A stretch of 64,000 nucleotides of DNA from Diploscapter coronatus (Eukaryota > Nematoda > Chromadorea > Rhabditida > Rhabditidae): contig OZ038422.1 in assembly GCA_964036155.1 (NCBI GenBank), positions 21,971,201 to 22,035,200 on the forward strand, read 5' to 3'. Shown here one piece after another: positions 34,509 through 47,356 of the stretch. A program made the position numbers and the translations under genes. The notes under the pieces are model-generated. The model saw only the letters and a list, made by a program, of their open reading frames with translations. It searched no databases and had not been told where the DNA came from. Every line of letters begins with the position of its first letter. Position 1 is the stretch's first letter.

Positions 34509-37500
34509 ATGTTTGCCAAGAAGGACTACGGTAGGTGTTGGAATCTCAACAAAGTTAATGAATTTTCATTTCGCCTCGAAGATTTGGCAATACTTTTATT
34601 CCACTTTAGAGAATATAGGTCCATTTTTATTCGGTTAAATTTCTCTCAAGTTTCTATGGATGACTAAAATTGAGTTCTAATTTATCGTGTCTGTTTTGAA
34701 TTTTAAGTTTAGAACATTTATTTTTAAACTATGATCTTGCGCCATTTTCTTTTTGTAGAGCACAAATTTCAAAAGTTTCAATTGTAATGTTTCACTTTAT
34801 CTTCTAATCTTGTAGTCATGTAATTGTATCGTTTAATTGTTGTGGGTGGAGTGTCGCTCTCCATGCCATTTGTTTGTATATGTACGTCTCTAAACAGGTG
34901 CAATTTCGTGAAATAAATCTCACAATCAGAAGTCGAAATTGGAATGCATTTGGGTGTTGAACGGAGGATATTTGTTAAAATGGAAATGAGATTCATTTTG
35001 AAGGGAGAAATGAGAGAAATTATGAAAGAGCACAGCACAGAACGAAATATGAAAATGAAAAAAGTAAAAGAAACCTATTCTGACTTTCTGATTGTTAGAG
35101 GTGGAGGTTGGAATTTCAAATGACAACGATCCAAGACTGAAGAAACGGGTGGCAAGAATGATTTTTATTTCGATTTTCTTTCCCAATTTTCCTATTCTTT
35201 TTACGATATTTTGGTTTAGAAAAATTGAACATAAAAATGTATATTCATTTCTGCAAGTGATAATAAGAGCTTTTCATCTATTACCTTCTTCTGGTGATAA
35301 TTGTATAGAAACGCATGTATATCAGCAAGTTTCTATCATCATAATCAGAAAAACGAAGGAAAACTTTGAAATATTCTCAAATATTAAGATTATTGGTTGA
35401 AAGAAAGTAACATGTGATCCTATCACATTCCTCACATCAGCTGCAATTCTTGGCATTCTTCAGGTTCTTTAAAATTCTCCTTCAGAAGGTGTGCCCTATT
35501 GAGCGTAGAGTCTGAGTCAGTCAATTAACATAATTTTGGCCCTCCTCTCTTTCAGTTTCGAGGTCATTCATTATTCATTTCGATTATTTCCATGAATTGT
35601 TGCAGCTTATTACAACATCATTGTATTTACTTTGTTAAAGGTCATTTTCAAATAACTTTTTTAATGATTTTATGGACCTGCAAAGACTTTAATCTATCCA
35701 TCTCCGTATTTTTCCCACAAGAAAGTCTTCATTCATGTTTTTCATTCCAAAATGGTTACTACATTCCCCTTTCGCCGCATCCCTAATAATTCATTCCTTG
35801 TTCCAAGTCATTGCCATCTTGCTTTGTGTTATTCATATTGTAATATTTCTTTCTGAGATTTTTAATTACGTAAAATATTTACTTATCTAAGTCAGTACGT
35901 GATTACGATTATATTCATTTGATTTTTCAGACTTTAAATTTCTGACCACCGTAGATGAATTTATTTTGAATTGAAGATTATGATATGAATAGCTTTTAAG
36001 TTTCAATGTTTGCAACTTTAGTAAATTTATTTGGAGTATTTTCGTCGGATTAGATTTCTGCAATAATATCTCATTTTTGCTGCTATTTTATTGCAAAAGT
36101 CATATGCAGAATTAAAGATTCAGAAAAAATGTATTTTGAGATTCAAAACAATCTTTGCGACTTTTATGTTTATGCTGATTCATATCATAGCAGAAGACTG
36201 ATAACATTTCTTATTTTTTGCGTTCATTTTGAGAAATATCGAAAGAATCATTTCCATATTCACATTTTTGCCTCATCATCATCATGTGCTTATGACATGC
36301 CCATTTCCTGATCCAGATTCGGACCCAGAGGTTTCATCATTCCGCGCTCTAATCTTTCCAGCTCTCCAGCGAGTTATTCCTGTTTGACAAATTACCCGAC
36401 CCCGAGCCGATGTTTTGTGTGCGCACTTTCATGATCTATTGCGAACAAGTCAGGGACTTCCCATAACCAACCAAAACACTCTTCCTTTCTGCTTTTCTAT
36501 TTTTATTCGGCCCCAACATCTTCCGCGTTCCAGATATCCGATTCGATATTTTCTATTCCGAGAATTTCGAATTCCAAATAATCCTCCTAAATTTGAGGGT
36601 ATCCCAGGTCAGCTCAACTCTGCATGACCCCGTCAATTCCCCTTCAGATTTTACTTCTTCTATTTTTTCTACTTATTACGACCACAAAAGCTGGGACCTG
36701 GTTAGCATTCAGTAAGCATTCTCAATAGTCATTATTGAAATTATCAGAAGAAGAAATTTATGCTTGAGTCAGTGTCTTTAGTGAAATAATAAATAGGTAG
36801 AGTTAGCATCACGGCTTTTTTCTTTTTGAATTTCTCTTCTGATTTCGAAAATTCGGACGAGAGAAGCATTCGGGATAAATATACGATTCGAGTCCGAAAT
36901 ATTTACAAATTTAAATTCGCTTTTTATAAATGTGCAAAATTTTCAAATTCGCAAACGCGAGTGAAGAACTCGATTTTTATAAACATCCTGGATCCAGGTA
37001 TCGTCGCGGCACTTTAAAGTTCATAGTCGTGTTCTGCGACATCGAAAAGCCCCTATTTGGAGAAGTTTACCAAGATTTAAGAGTTCAGACCAATGCGCTC
37101 CCTTATGAGTCATTATCGTTTTGATTATCAACGGTTTCAGATGACTTCAAAGACGAGGGCAGTGACAGATACATTTCAGCAGCTCTAGAGAAATGTCGAA
37201 CGCTTGTAAGACGTCATATCGATTTTAGATAATTGCCCATCAAATAGTCGTATAACTGATGCACGATTCACTCTCAGAACAGGATTCGTTTGAGTGGTCC
37301 ACAGACAGAAACTATTCATTATTCACATTATTTGCAATACAATTTTGTGTGTTGGCTGCAATTAAATTTCAACTCCTAAAAGAAGGAAGAATCGGAATCG
37401 TACTTATTTTCGAATGCACATCTAAAAATAACGAATTGTTGATGATAGGCACTTAAATTTAAAAATTAAAAAATAATATATTTATTTATTTATTTGAATA

Positions 37501-37618
37501 TACGATGATATGTAATTTTTAGGCGAAGAGGAGATCGGTAGATGGACTACGTTTCGAGAGACATTTACGGAAAGAGATGGGAGATAGCGATGTGATGTGC
37601 CATCTGTTGCTCAACATG
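34509..37618 (+). CDS. unrecognised multi-exon gene, model incomplete
   Basis: A chain of plus-strand exons is supported mainly by splice signals and phase: 34509-34530 (MFAKKDYG), 35099-35148, 35486-35509, 36362-36448, 36608-36700, 36998-37082, 37141-37205 and 37523-37618. The best are 36362-36448 (LFLFDKLPDPEPMF...MIYCEQ), 37141-37205 (DFKDEGSDRYISAALEKC) and 37523-37618 (SVDGLRFERHLRKEMGDSDV). Linking 35509 to 36362 needs one or two very small exons (35556-35562 and 36317-36330), which is doubtful. The exon at 36998 can be read in two frames; one (HFKVHSRVLRHRKAP) keeps the phase and the other is longer. The last exon after 37618 was not settled; a candidate with a stop lies near 37973-38043. 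No family was recognised. It may be a real, fast-evolving gene or a decaying one. Confidence 0.4.
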
Positions 37619-38353
37619 GTTTGTTTGTTTTTTTTTTTTAAATTGAAACGAGGAAAGTTTTGCAACAATGCTAGAATATTTAGGCCCACTGTAGTTCCTA
37701 GCCTTTTTTTTTTGAAACGTAGCATGGGAAAAGAAACGCTGCCTTCCAATACTCTCCCCTAACCATACATTATTTCGCAATGACTTGAGAGTTTGAGGGC
37801 TTATGGTTTCCAAATAGCGATGAAAACTACAAAATGGTGTAGGGGATAATTACAAGGGTTCGATATAGAGTACGCAATTTCTAGAAATTAATCGAGTTGC
37901 AAAACTTTCAATCCAGCCGAATATTTTCGCAATATTTACCGAAAAATCGTACATAATGAACTTTTTGCAGAGCAATTCGAGGTATCTCCATTGAGCAAGA
38001 CCGACATATCTACGTGCGCAGCAATTTCTTACCACCATCCCGTAATTAGATTTTTGATTAAATCATCATCTAATTTTAGCATTCATTCCTTTATTCAGTT
38101 TATTTATTTGGGAGAAAAAATTACAGCGGCAACATTATTGCTTTTTTGTTTGTACTATTCTTTTCTTCGACTGTCATCATCATTACTATAGCGTGAGAGA
38201 GGGTGCTTCTGCAAAATTGCCCTAACATCTGGCAAATAATAATAACTTTTTTTAAATAAATGTTGATTTTATTCATTTACCTCGGAATTAGTTAATTCTG
38301 TAAACAATAAATGTCTTTATTCTAGCGAACGCAATACAGAAACCTAAAATGTC
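37619..38353. other. convergent 3' region
   Basis: The region between the unrecognised plus-strand gene and the beta-ureidopropionase stop codon may include the last exon of the former near 37973-38043. It is otherwise AT-rich with T runs (37627-37638, 37706-37715). Confidence 0.35.
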
Positions 38354-40785
38354 TTAGAAAGCTTTTCTGACATCCGGGCGATATTCGGGATCGGATGCAG
38401 CAGTGAAGCTTTTCGCGTAGAGCTCGAGACGATTCGTCATCTGGAAAGGGGAATTTTATTGGATTTTTCTTTTTTGCATAGGGGTATGTATGCTCACTCT
38501 GAATCCCCAGCTGTCCTTCGTCTGTCTGCACAGATTCAGGTCGACTTCGGCAATCAGCACGCCATCTTGCGTTCGTGACAGACTCTGCAATAATTTTAAA
38601 CGTGATGCTTACGATAACTGCTAAAAAATTTGATGGTGTGATTAGCAAAATACCTCAACCAGTACTAAATTTTAAAGGTCATTTTTTCGGAATAGGGACA
38701 GAATTCCGTCTAATACTCGATCTCATTTGCGACATGAACAATAAACCCCTTTAACTTGGTATCAGAGCTGAGCGTTATAAATTCCGTCACAAATCGTTAA
38801 TATTTTTCAATTGCTCATCCATTCTTTTCGAAAAAAAAAACTCCTTTTGTAGTATACTTAAGGCGCGGTTCTATATAATTAAAAAAAGAATTTGTCGAAA
38901 TGAATTAATGGATGATTTTATAAAAGAAATTTATATTATATGCCAAATTTGACAATTTTTTTAAATCTTCGTTAAATGTCCTTTAAATCGTCTGTTCATC
39001 CATTTTGGAAGTCTTTGTGGGATAGATGCAGAATTCTACCCTACATATGTTGCAATACAAAAATAATTTAGAAAGGGATGAATGGAAAGTTTTTTTTTTT
39101 TTTAAATTACTAACGATTTGTAACGAAATTTATAACGCTTCACCCTTATTGATACGTTCTTATTAATTTCCTCATCCTTACAGGAGTTCTGCTTCCATCG
39201 GGCGCAGCGACATAGCTGCTTCCATAGAAATGACCGAAGTCCTTGTGAGCAGGTTTGCCATTTCCGGAAGTGAATTCGTTGGGGAACTGCTCTGTGCCGA
39301 CTCGGTTGACCGCGACTGTGAAGCAGTGATTCGCGATGGCTGCATTGCGCGCCTCGATGCCCCACAAAGGCTCACTGAAAACGATTATGGCGTTTCGTGG
39401 GAACAGGATCATCATGTGTACCTCAATGCACCGACAGTTGCAGAGGGGTTGAAGATAATCTCCGCCCCGTTCAGAGCATACATTTGCCAGTTCACTAAAA
39501 ATGTTATGATTACGAAATAATCAAATGAGAACAGACTCGGATGATGTCTTCCGTAGCAGATATTGATTGCAATTCTGCCGAATTCTGTAATATCAAAAGC
39601 TATACAAGGCGAAAAAGGATTTCATGTAGACCTGTCTCGAAAACAGGATGTCCAAGTTGAGATTCCATGTAGTAGGTTGACTGAAATTCGATGTGATCTC
39701 CACTGTTTATCAGCGAGAATGAACCTCATTGAAATCTCCAACTCGTGGAATGTGATTTTTTCGGCTTCTGCCCACGACCTGTCCATTGGTTCCAATCACT
39801 ACAGCTGTGTTCCAAATGACATCATCCTTTTCTTCATCTCTCTCCAGAATCGGAGAGATAATAACGATACCGTACTTCTTAGCATACTGAAAATGAATAA
39901 CCCTCAGGTTTAGATGAAAAATTGGACGACATTTGACAGAAATTTGGTCGTTGGTCCGTTGTAGGCAGACTCGGCGAATTCCGTCCATGGGAGTCTTTCT
40001 CGAGTGCAGAACGCAAATGGCATAGCTGGAACGTAAGTTTGTTTTAGATTTTGATTGAGACTCTCAAACATACTCCAAGCTTCCTGCAAGCAAACGACGT
40101 TAACACCAACCAAGGCAGCTGCGTCGATAATTTCTCCGATGCTAAAACTTCAATACATTTCAGATTATAAGCAACGTAGTAACTATAGCCTCAACTATCA
40201 TTCACAAATAATTGGAAATTGCATCGGGTAGTCAGTGATTAGTACGACTGATCGATGCAAAGTATCAGTTCTCAAAGTTTGCGTTTTTATCATTTGTTCT
40301 TTAATTACAAATGACGCAAAAATCATGTAAAAGCTCTAATGCTTCAATTGGTAGGGCTACAACTATGATCCATCCTGTGTACCCTGATAATTTTACCGTT
40401 TATGCAACGCATCCCTTTGTTCAGCCACAGGTGCTGTCGTCGGTTGCACAATTTGATTTTGAATAGCGGCGACACGGACCTAATAAATTAATCATTTTCG
40501 AATTTAGTTACCCAGAACTAACAACTCTAGGTGTCCTGAGCTGCTCAGGACTTGCATTGATGCTGTACCCTTTCAGCTCGAAATTGCCAGACTCAGCCAA
40601 CTTCTTTGCATCATCAGGAACCGCTATTTCTCTGAATACATATAATTTATTTGAATTCTTAAAAGAGAATATTACGGATGTTTTCGTCCATAGAGAACTC
40701 GATAGACCTCCTCGTGTTCTGGACCCTCGATCGCTTTTAGAGCTTCCTCAACTCCTTTGAATTCAGACTGAGAATTTCCGGCCAT
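38354..40785 (-). CDS. upb-1: beta-ureidopropionase
   Basis: This enzyme hydrolyses N-carbamoyl-beta-alanine to beta-alanine, CO2 and ammonia, the last step of reductive pyrimidine breakdown in the cytosol. The 12-exon model gives 386 residues (human 384): 40785-40676, 40631-40526, 40479-40397, 40141-40074, 40025-39931, 39886-39725, 39680-39632, 39584-39537, 39494-39422, 39374-39182, 38584-38498, 38440-38354. The nitrilase-fold catalytic triad is present at expected places: Glu120 (CLQEAW), Lys197 ([14 protein letters not shown]) and Cys234 ([10 protein letters not shown]). Other near-identical blocks are [36 protein letters not shown] and [20 protein letters not shown]. The start ATG directly follows a TTGTTAG, which fits trans-splicing. 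Intron 4 is only 48 nt. Confidence 0.95.
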
Positions 40786-43700
40786 CTAACAAATTGACTC
40801 ATGTAAAATCGCAATATTTAGTAAAAGCAAATTCTAATAGAAAATCGGAAAACATTAAATTATTTTCTATATCTGGTTTCAATTTTCACATCTGCATATT
40901 TTCAGTACAGGATACGGTGCTATGACGAGAGATACGTACTTTAAATTTCCTTATTTAAGTTACGAGTTGAATCAATGATATTGCAAAGAAAGGTAGATCA
41001 ATTGAGCACCATAAATGATGTACAATTTGTATTGTTTAAAATTTTAAATCTAAATTATGTAATCTTAGGTCAGTATAAAAATTGCTAATTTGATTACTGA
41101 CATGTGGTTATTTTGGTTAGAAATGTGTTTAATTTCGACTCAAAAATCTAAATGCAAGTAGTTTATCCAAAACTTTTCATAGAATGAAGATAAAAAAGCA
41201 TAATAAATATACACTCACAACATTACAGAATAAATTTACACTGATTTTTTAAAATACATAATCCACACTCACCCTAAAATGCGAGCATCATTTATCTCGT
41301 CTCAACTGTTCGACCTTTGACAATATCTCAATTTTTGGGTGTCTCTACTCGCTCAAATAACAATAAGCAAAAACTCTAATAAAAATTTATTTTTAAAAAA
41401 TCAATAGGTGAAAAATCACCGAGTGCTGGAAGAAAATGATGGAAATGTGAAACACACAGAATGAGAATAAAAATGATTGTGAGACGAGTACGTGACCCAT
41501 CAATTCTGTTCTCTCTGCTCTCCTCCATTATCAATTATCTCTAATCTTCTCTTTATCTCTATCTCTTGCAGTTCTGGCTAGCGATCCCCTCTAATTCTTT
41601 CATTGCACCAACTGTTCATTCGTCTGGTCATAGAAAAGGGGCAGAAAATTGCAACTCTCCTTCGAGAATTGTCTGTTAAAAACGAGAAAATGGAAGTCTT
41701 AGTTTGAAATTATAGATGTTTTTACAGCTTCCTAACTCAAACAATGTTTCTAAATGCGCGCCATAGTTTATGGTAATTCGATTCGCATTGCTCCGTTCTT
41801 TTACCATCAAAACACTTAGTCTTGCATTAAACGCGTAAATTGTCTCAAAATTCATTTAAAACTTGTTCTATTCCGATAACTCTGACAGTTCATATGATTT
41901 CAACTAGTAGCCAGGAATTTAGTCAAATTGCAAGGACGTGAAATGCAAACTGATGCGATGTCCTGTCTTCCCGCTATTTTTTGCTAAACTGTGTTTCTAT
42001 TTTGGCATACATTGCATATTACGGAATAGTTACTCTTCTAAATACGGACGCGTAAATTGCTTCTCTTAGGCAGAGGCAAAGAAATGGGTTTGGACTTGAA
42101 GGGAACCTATCATCGAAAGAACGAAGTCAGTTGGAAGGAAAAAGGGGAGATGGTTATCTGCAAGGAAGACAAAGCCTCCGACCGAAGGACTGGAGGGATT
42201 TCATGTTCATCACCTTGCAAAGCCATGCTAATGTTTAGATACTAAAAGGAAAAAGAAAGACAGAAAGGTGTTCGTTTTGAGAAAAAAGACATCGTCATTG
42301 ACATTGAATACTCTTGAAGACGGGAAGACGAGAAGTCGGGGCAATCATTGTTCTAATAGATGAGGGGAGGGAGGAGACTACAGACAATAACCATAAAAAC
42401 ATAATGAAAAAGATGATCATCGATGGAAGTGATTCTATGATGCAATGATTCAACGCAAATTACAAACTCATATCCAGCCAATGCAGCAATTTTCATTTCG
42501 ATCTATGTAGTTTTCTTTGTTGCTTGAAAAACTGTAAAGCAATTGGATGGCTGCGTGATTAATCACGATTTCCTCTATTGACAGCAATTAGTTTTCTATG
42601 TGAAAATATGTGTGAAGTTTTAAAACTCCAGAGTTTTGAACAGAATAGATTGAAAAGTCGCATTTTCCTTGTATATAGTTGAGTGGAATGATTGGACGAT
42701 AATAATACTGTGTTCATAAAAAGATGAGATGACCCAATCCTGATGCATTGTGATATTCTGGTGTGTAGTCTGAGAAGTTATTGCTTCTTCTGCTGCTTTT
42801 TGAGTGAATGGCGTGGGAGCAGTGTGGAATGGCAGAATGCAAAATGGAGATGAACCGTGCCCTTCGGCAATTCAGCAGAGAAGGGAAGCAGGGACGACTC
42901 GTTGTATCATTCATTCTTTAGATTGCATCATTTTGCAAATTTGCGCATTTGTGTATTTTGCACTTTCCCCAGTCCAAATGGGGCATGAAATGTTCGGCGG
43001 CTGATCACCTCTGCTGAGTAATCTGATAGATCTGCCAGTATCGTTGGTAAGTTAAGGGATCAAAAAATGAGACTGAGATATTACATACCCACTGACATAG
43101 GACATGAAAGATTATATGCAGAAGGAGTTTTTACTAACAGACGACTGCGCAAGAAGAAGAGATGATTGCTGCCGACATCGCGAGAGGGCAGGGGGAGGGG
43201 AGGAGGAACGAGGAAGACTCGATACATAAATGCATTGCAGTTGGGAGAAGAAACTGCCAGATGACTAAATTACTGTCTACTGCAGTCTTCTCGTTTCGAG
43301 TCCAGTGATATGTGCGGGAGAATTATTATACATCGTTATTGCCCATCTCATCTCTATATATCATATCATTGCATCGAATGTCCCGATTAATTCTCTCCGT
43401 TCATGCCAATGTGAAGCTTGATCTTCCAATATGTGTATTGCTTGGTCAGCAGTTTATTTTCCACTTTTGGGTACCTCAAGTTTATCAAAATGGTTCTAGT
43501 AAATGGTAACAAATTTAGTTCACTTTCAGTTAAAAATTTCGCGAGTGTTGCCATACATAGTTGCGAGCAACTCATCAGTTAATAAACGATTACTGCGCAG
43601 AATATACTATACTTTCATGGAATACTGGAGTGAAATTGTTGACCAACACTATCTCATTTGAGAGTCAAATATACAAACTCGATTAAAAGCGTGCTGAGTT

Positions 43701-46073
43701 AAATTCTTATGCTCTTTTCGACCATTATGATTCTGACTCTGAAATGAAGAGAATTTCAAATCCGCTTCCATTGACTGCTAACTCTCAGCAATCAATGTTA
43801 CCTTTCTCACAGAATTTTTAATTATTAGGGTAAATGTGGTATCAAAATAGTCAGCTCGTTGTGATGCATATTTTGGTATCCGAGTTTTAGACATCCAATC
43901 TTCAAAAAAAAGTATCGCAATTACTCATGTTATCATGCTAATCGACTTATGACATACATTCAAAATCATGAAAATTTTCGCCAAAGTCGGTTCACGTTAA
44001 ATAGACGAACCAGATTGGTTTCAGTTGCACAATTTTTCTAAGCTTTTGATCATCACAGTATGCTACTTGGAAATTCATGAACTATATCAGGTATAATATC
44101 AAATACTCCACAATTCCACTTGCATTTAGCAGTGATGCCTCATTCCATAGTTTATTCCATCCATGAATTTATCACTTCGATCTGTAAATTACACCGTTTA
44201 ATTTCACGCTTTTTTCAACCTTTCGTCTTCTTTCGATTATGTGTGTTATGTTTGCCTTAAAATTTGCTTGTCTTTATTTCACACCCCTTCAGCTTCTACC
44301 CTTTGCCTCTCTGCTTCAGTTCCTCAGTTTCCTCCCCTCTAACCTCTTCTGTCTTTTGTAACGAGTGTGTTCATCGAGGTAGTATCTATTTTCATGGACG
44401 GTTCAATCATTTTGCAGTGTTTTTCTCGTGTTTTCCTCTATATGTGGACGATCTCATCATTTACTATCCTCAGATGTGATTTTGGCAGATTTCTAAATAT
44501 GGAGACAAATATGCATAACTTCATTCCTGTATTGCAGTGAAGCATCGTGAATTGCTGATTTTTGAACCACTTTCCCTTCTTTTGCGTATTTTGCTTGTAT
44601 TGTCACCCACTTTGAAATTGAAAAGTGCAATTTTTGAATCATTTTTACGATTCGATGAAATTTGAAAATGGAGTAGTTTATGCAAATAATAGATACAAGT
44701 TTTTATGCGCAGCCCTTTTTGGTTAACTAAATATTGCGTCATGCGTAACACTTTCAAATTTATGCAGCCTTTTCCTTAGCAGAGAAGGCAAAAGACGTCA
44801 CAATGCGCAGAAGGCAGGCAGAGGTATTTTAGTGTTTGCTGAGGAGACGGAAGGACGATAGTTGAAGCCTCAAATGCCATTGACAATGATGATGCAATGA
44901 TGCAATGATGAGAAGGAGAGATGAAAACACGTCTGGCATACGACACTCCAGCACTGAGGCACTGGGGTGCCTGCTCAAGTGTTTCCCTTTTGAAAATGAA
45001 TATTATCACCAAAGAGCAAAAAGTAGGGGTACAAGAAATTGATTCAATCGTTATGGGTAATTGGTGAATTACGAGACAATGGCAGGGAGAAGGCTGGATG
45101 AAGGAGGGAAAGGGTAAAAGTCAAGGACAAGAAGAGGAATGGCTTGAGACGGCAGATAGGCACAATGGCAGGGGAAGGTAGAAGGGCTGACAGGGAAACG
45201 CTTCGAAGAACAGCCAAGCAGCAGCCAAATGAGCCGCGAAATTCGACCGACAAAAACTCGCAAAATCCCTTGGCAAAGGCTTTTTCTACCTGCTTCCTTT
45301 CTTCGATGGCAGCTTTCACTATTGTCCATGTTTTTTGCTTCGCTTTCAATTACGCAAAATCCGCCCTTCCCACGGTATATAATTTGAAAAAGAATACTTT
45401 ATGGTCAATCACAAATCGAATCTATTCCGATTCCAAGAATTATTTTAATTTCAAATTGCAGTTATTAGGGTCATATACTCCGCTCAATTTGAGCAGGAGT
45501 TATTAATTCAGTGAGTAGAGTGTAAACATTCTCAAACAAGTTTAATAAATCTGTAGTGTAGGCGGTAGTAATCACGGCCATATTCTGGGCTAATACCTAT
45601 TTTGATAAAAAAAAAGATCTGCATACAAAAGGCAGACTTTCGCTTCGTCCCTTCCAACTGATCCTTGTGAGGTTTTTTTTTTTCTATTTTTATTTCAGAA
45701 CTCTAATTAATGAAGATCAGCAATCTCGAAATTCCCTTACTTTCTCTCATGTATCCTGAGATAACTCCTCCCATTTCCGTTTCCGTTCCGTGTTTTTATG
45801 TTCGTGTTTGAACCAATTGGACTTCTCCATTCTTGCATTGTTTCCCGTTCATTTTCTGCCTCTTTTCCCTTCACTTTTCCTTATAGGAGTTTTCTCCTTC
45901 TCACTCTCACACTCCCCTCTTCATTTATTGTCACTTCATAACCAATACTTGTAAAGCGTCAAGACTCGAAATGCTTTTTTCCTCTATAACCGAAATTATA
46001 CCTGCGTGATCGCCGCTGCTGCAGCGCCGTGGTGACTGCGTCGATACGTTTCTGCGCAGGGCATCTCGGTTTG

Positions 46074-46100
46074 GTGTGTGTGTGTGTGTGTCTCTCTCTT
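46074..46100. repeat. GT then CT microsatellite
   Basis: About nine GT units are followed by several CT units. It is a simple sequence repeat in the gene-free region. Confidence 0.85.
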
Positions 46101-46955
46101 TCTGTGTCCGTCAGTCTATTCTTCTGCTTCTGTTTCTGTAATTATTTATATTTTTCGCGCGAATAGTGCAAAGATGCGTCTGCATACATCTTACACTCTA
46201 TTGTCCTCTCCTCTAAATTACCGTATTATTGTCGAATTTTTCAACTGAATTATTTTCGCACTTTACAGTCTCAATAATGAACTATTCTTATCATCAGGGT
46301 TTGCGTTGTTCTTGCTTCACATGTTTCACTTTTTCAAGATTCGGGAGATTAAAGAGTAGATAAGTTCATTTACGACTGCATTTGTAGAGAATGTGTAGTT
46401 TCAGCTTGAACCGAACAGTTATAATCTCAGCGCGCATGCATGTGAAATCATATGCATCATTCTTTAATAGTCCACTTGAGGTTTTACTATTGCTTATTTT
46501 ACAAAATAAGTCTTCTTTCTGGCATTTATGAAATCTCGCGTGATTTATTATTCATCATGAGAAAGGCGGGAATTTATTGGCATTTTTTTTCTAAATATTT
46601 CTGTTTCTACCTTAATCGACGATTATTGATTCTGGGGAAGTATATGAATACATACGTGCTTGATAAAAAATCAATAATACTATGGCAGGTTCAGGATAAT
46701 TATGTGTGGATACCTCTGACAGGCTGACAACTACAGCGGACGGCCTAGTTATCCTTGTTCCCATTCCTATTTCTAACTGCCATTCCCACCAAAATGACAT
46801 CTCCAAACATCAAAAATACGCTCAAAAACAACTGACATACCATCCCTTTTTTCTGTCTCGATTTCACTTCTTTACCATTGAAAGGAAAGTTAAATGGGCG
46901 GAGCTTGCCTATATAAGGATAAGAGGGAAAAGTTAGAGAAAGGAAGGAAGAAAAG

Positions 46956-46972
46956 GGGGGGGGGGGAGGGAA
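46956..46972. repeat. G run
   Basis: A run of about 12 G is followed by AGGG within a purine-rich stretch. It could form a quadruplex. Its function is unknown. Confidence 0.7.
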
Positions 46973-47294
46973 GGAGGAAAAGCTGGGAGTCAAATTGCCC
47001 TTACCTGTACCCTAGACCCCTACCTCTCGCCTTTGTTCCCGTGGACAATACATTGACTGTCTCAATGACTCGACTCATTCTCCTTGATTGCATCATCGAC
47101 TTCTTGCGTTTCTCACAAGAATCGTGTAATTTCAGTCTCTAATCATTATGATTCTCCGTGTTCATTATTGTTTTCCTAATTTGTTTTCTGACCGATTATA
47201 TTAACGAATCGAATATCGTTCTTTTTCGTCTTTGGCTTCGTTACAGTATTCATGATTCATGCATATCATGGACATAGGAAGTTTCGTTTTCAGA

Positions 47295-47356
47295 ATGCGG
47301 CTGACAGTTTGGCTGTCGTTCTGCTTCTCAACAATATCAGCCGCTCCAACACCAAT
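47295..47356 (+). other. putative first exon with signal peptide
   Basis: The ATG lies two bases after TTTTCAG (a likely trans-splice site). It encodes 20 residues with a hydrophobic core and small residues before a likely cleavage after ISA, then a GTAAAT donor in phase 2. A TTTTGCTAG acceptor near 47441 would continue in phase into a second hydrophobic segment (SFTVFVAVFSLATC) and DDSKENELEKEE. Linking this to 48159 was not solved; a frame change near 47630 is unexplained. Confidence 0.5.

Larger units (their letters stand above)
40786..47294. other. 6.5-kb region with no gene seen
   Basis: This long stretch separates the divergent beta-ureidopropionase and modular acidic-protein genes. 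Open frames here lack splice logic, hydropathy patterns or family motifs. It contains a GT/CT microsatellite near 46074-46099, a G run near 46957-46968 and purine-rich stretches (42060-42380, 43190-43260, 46910-46990). It probably holds regulatory sequence for both genes, and non-coding RNA genes cannot be excluded by eye. Confidence 0.45.

Noticed and set aside
36930..37124. Alternative frame of the exon at 36998 (TLKFIVVFCDIEKPLFGEVY)
   Set aside because: It is longer but does not keep the phase with the neighbouring exons. It is kept only as an uncertainty in the gene entry.
40330..40380. GGTAGGGCTACAAC-like sequence resembling a tRNA A box
   Set aside because: No B box or acceptor stem was found, and it is within an intron of upb-1.
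45044..45349. Minus-strand frames of 86-101 codons
   Set aside because: There are no splice signals, motif or hydropathy pattern, and the frame is open because the strand is pyrimidine-rich.
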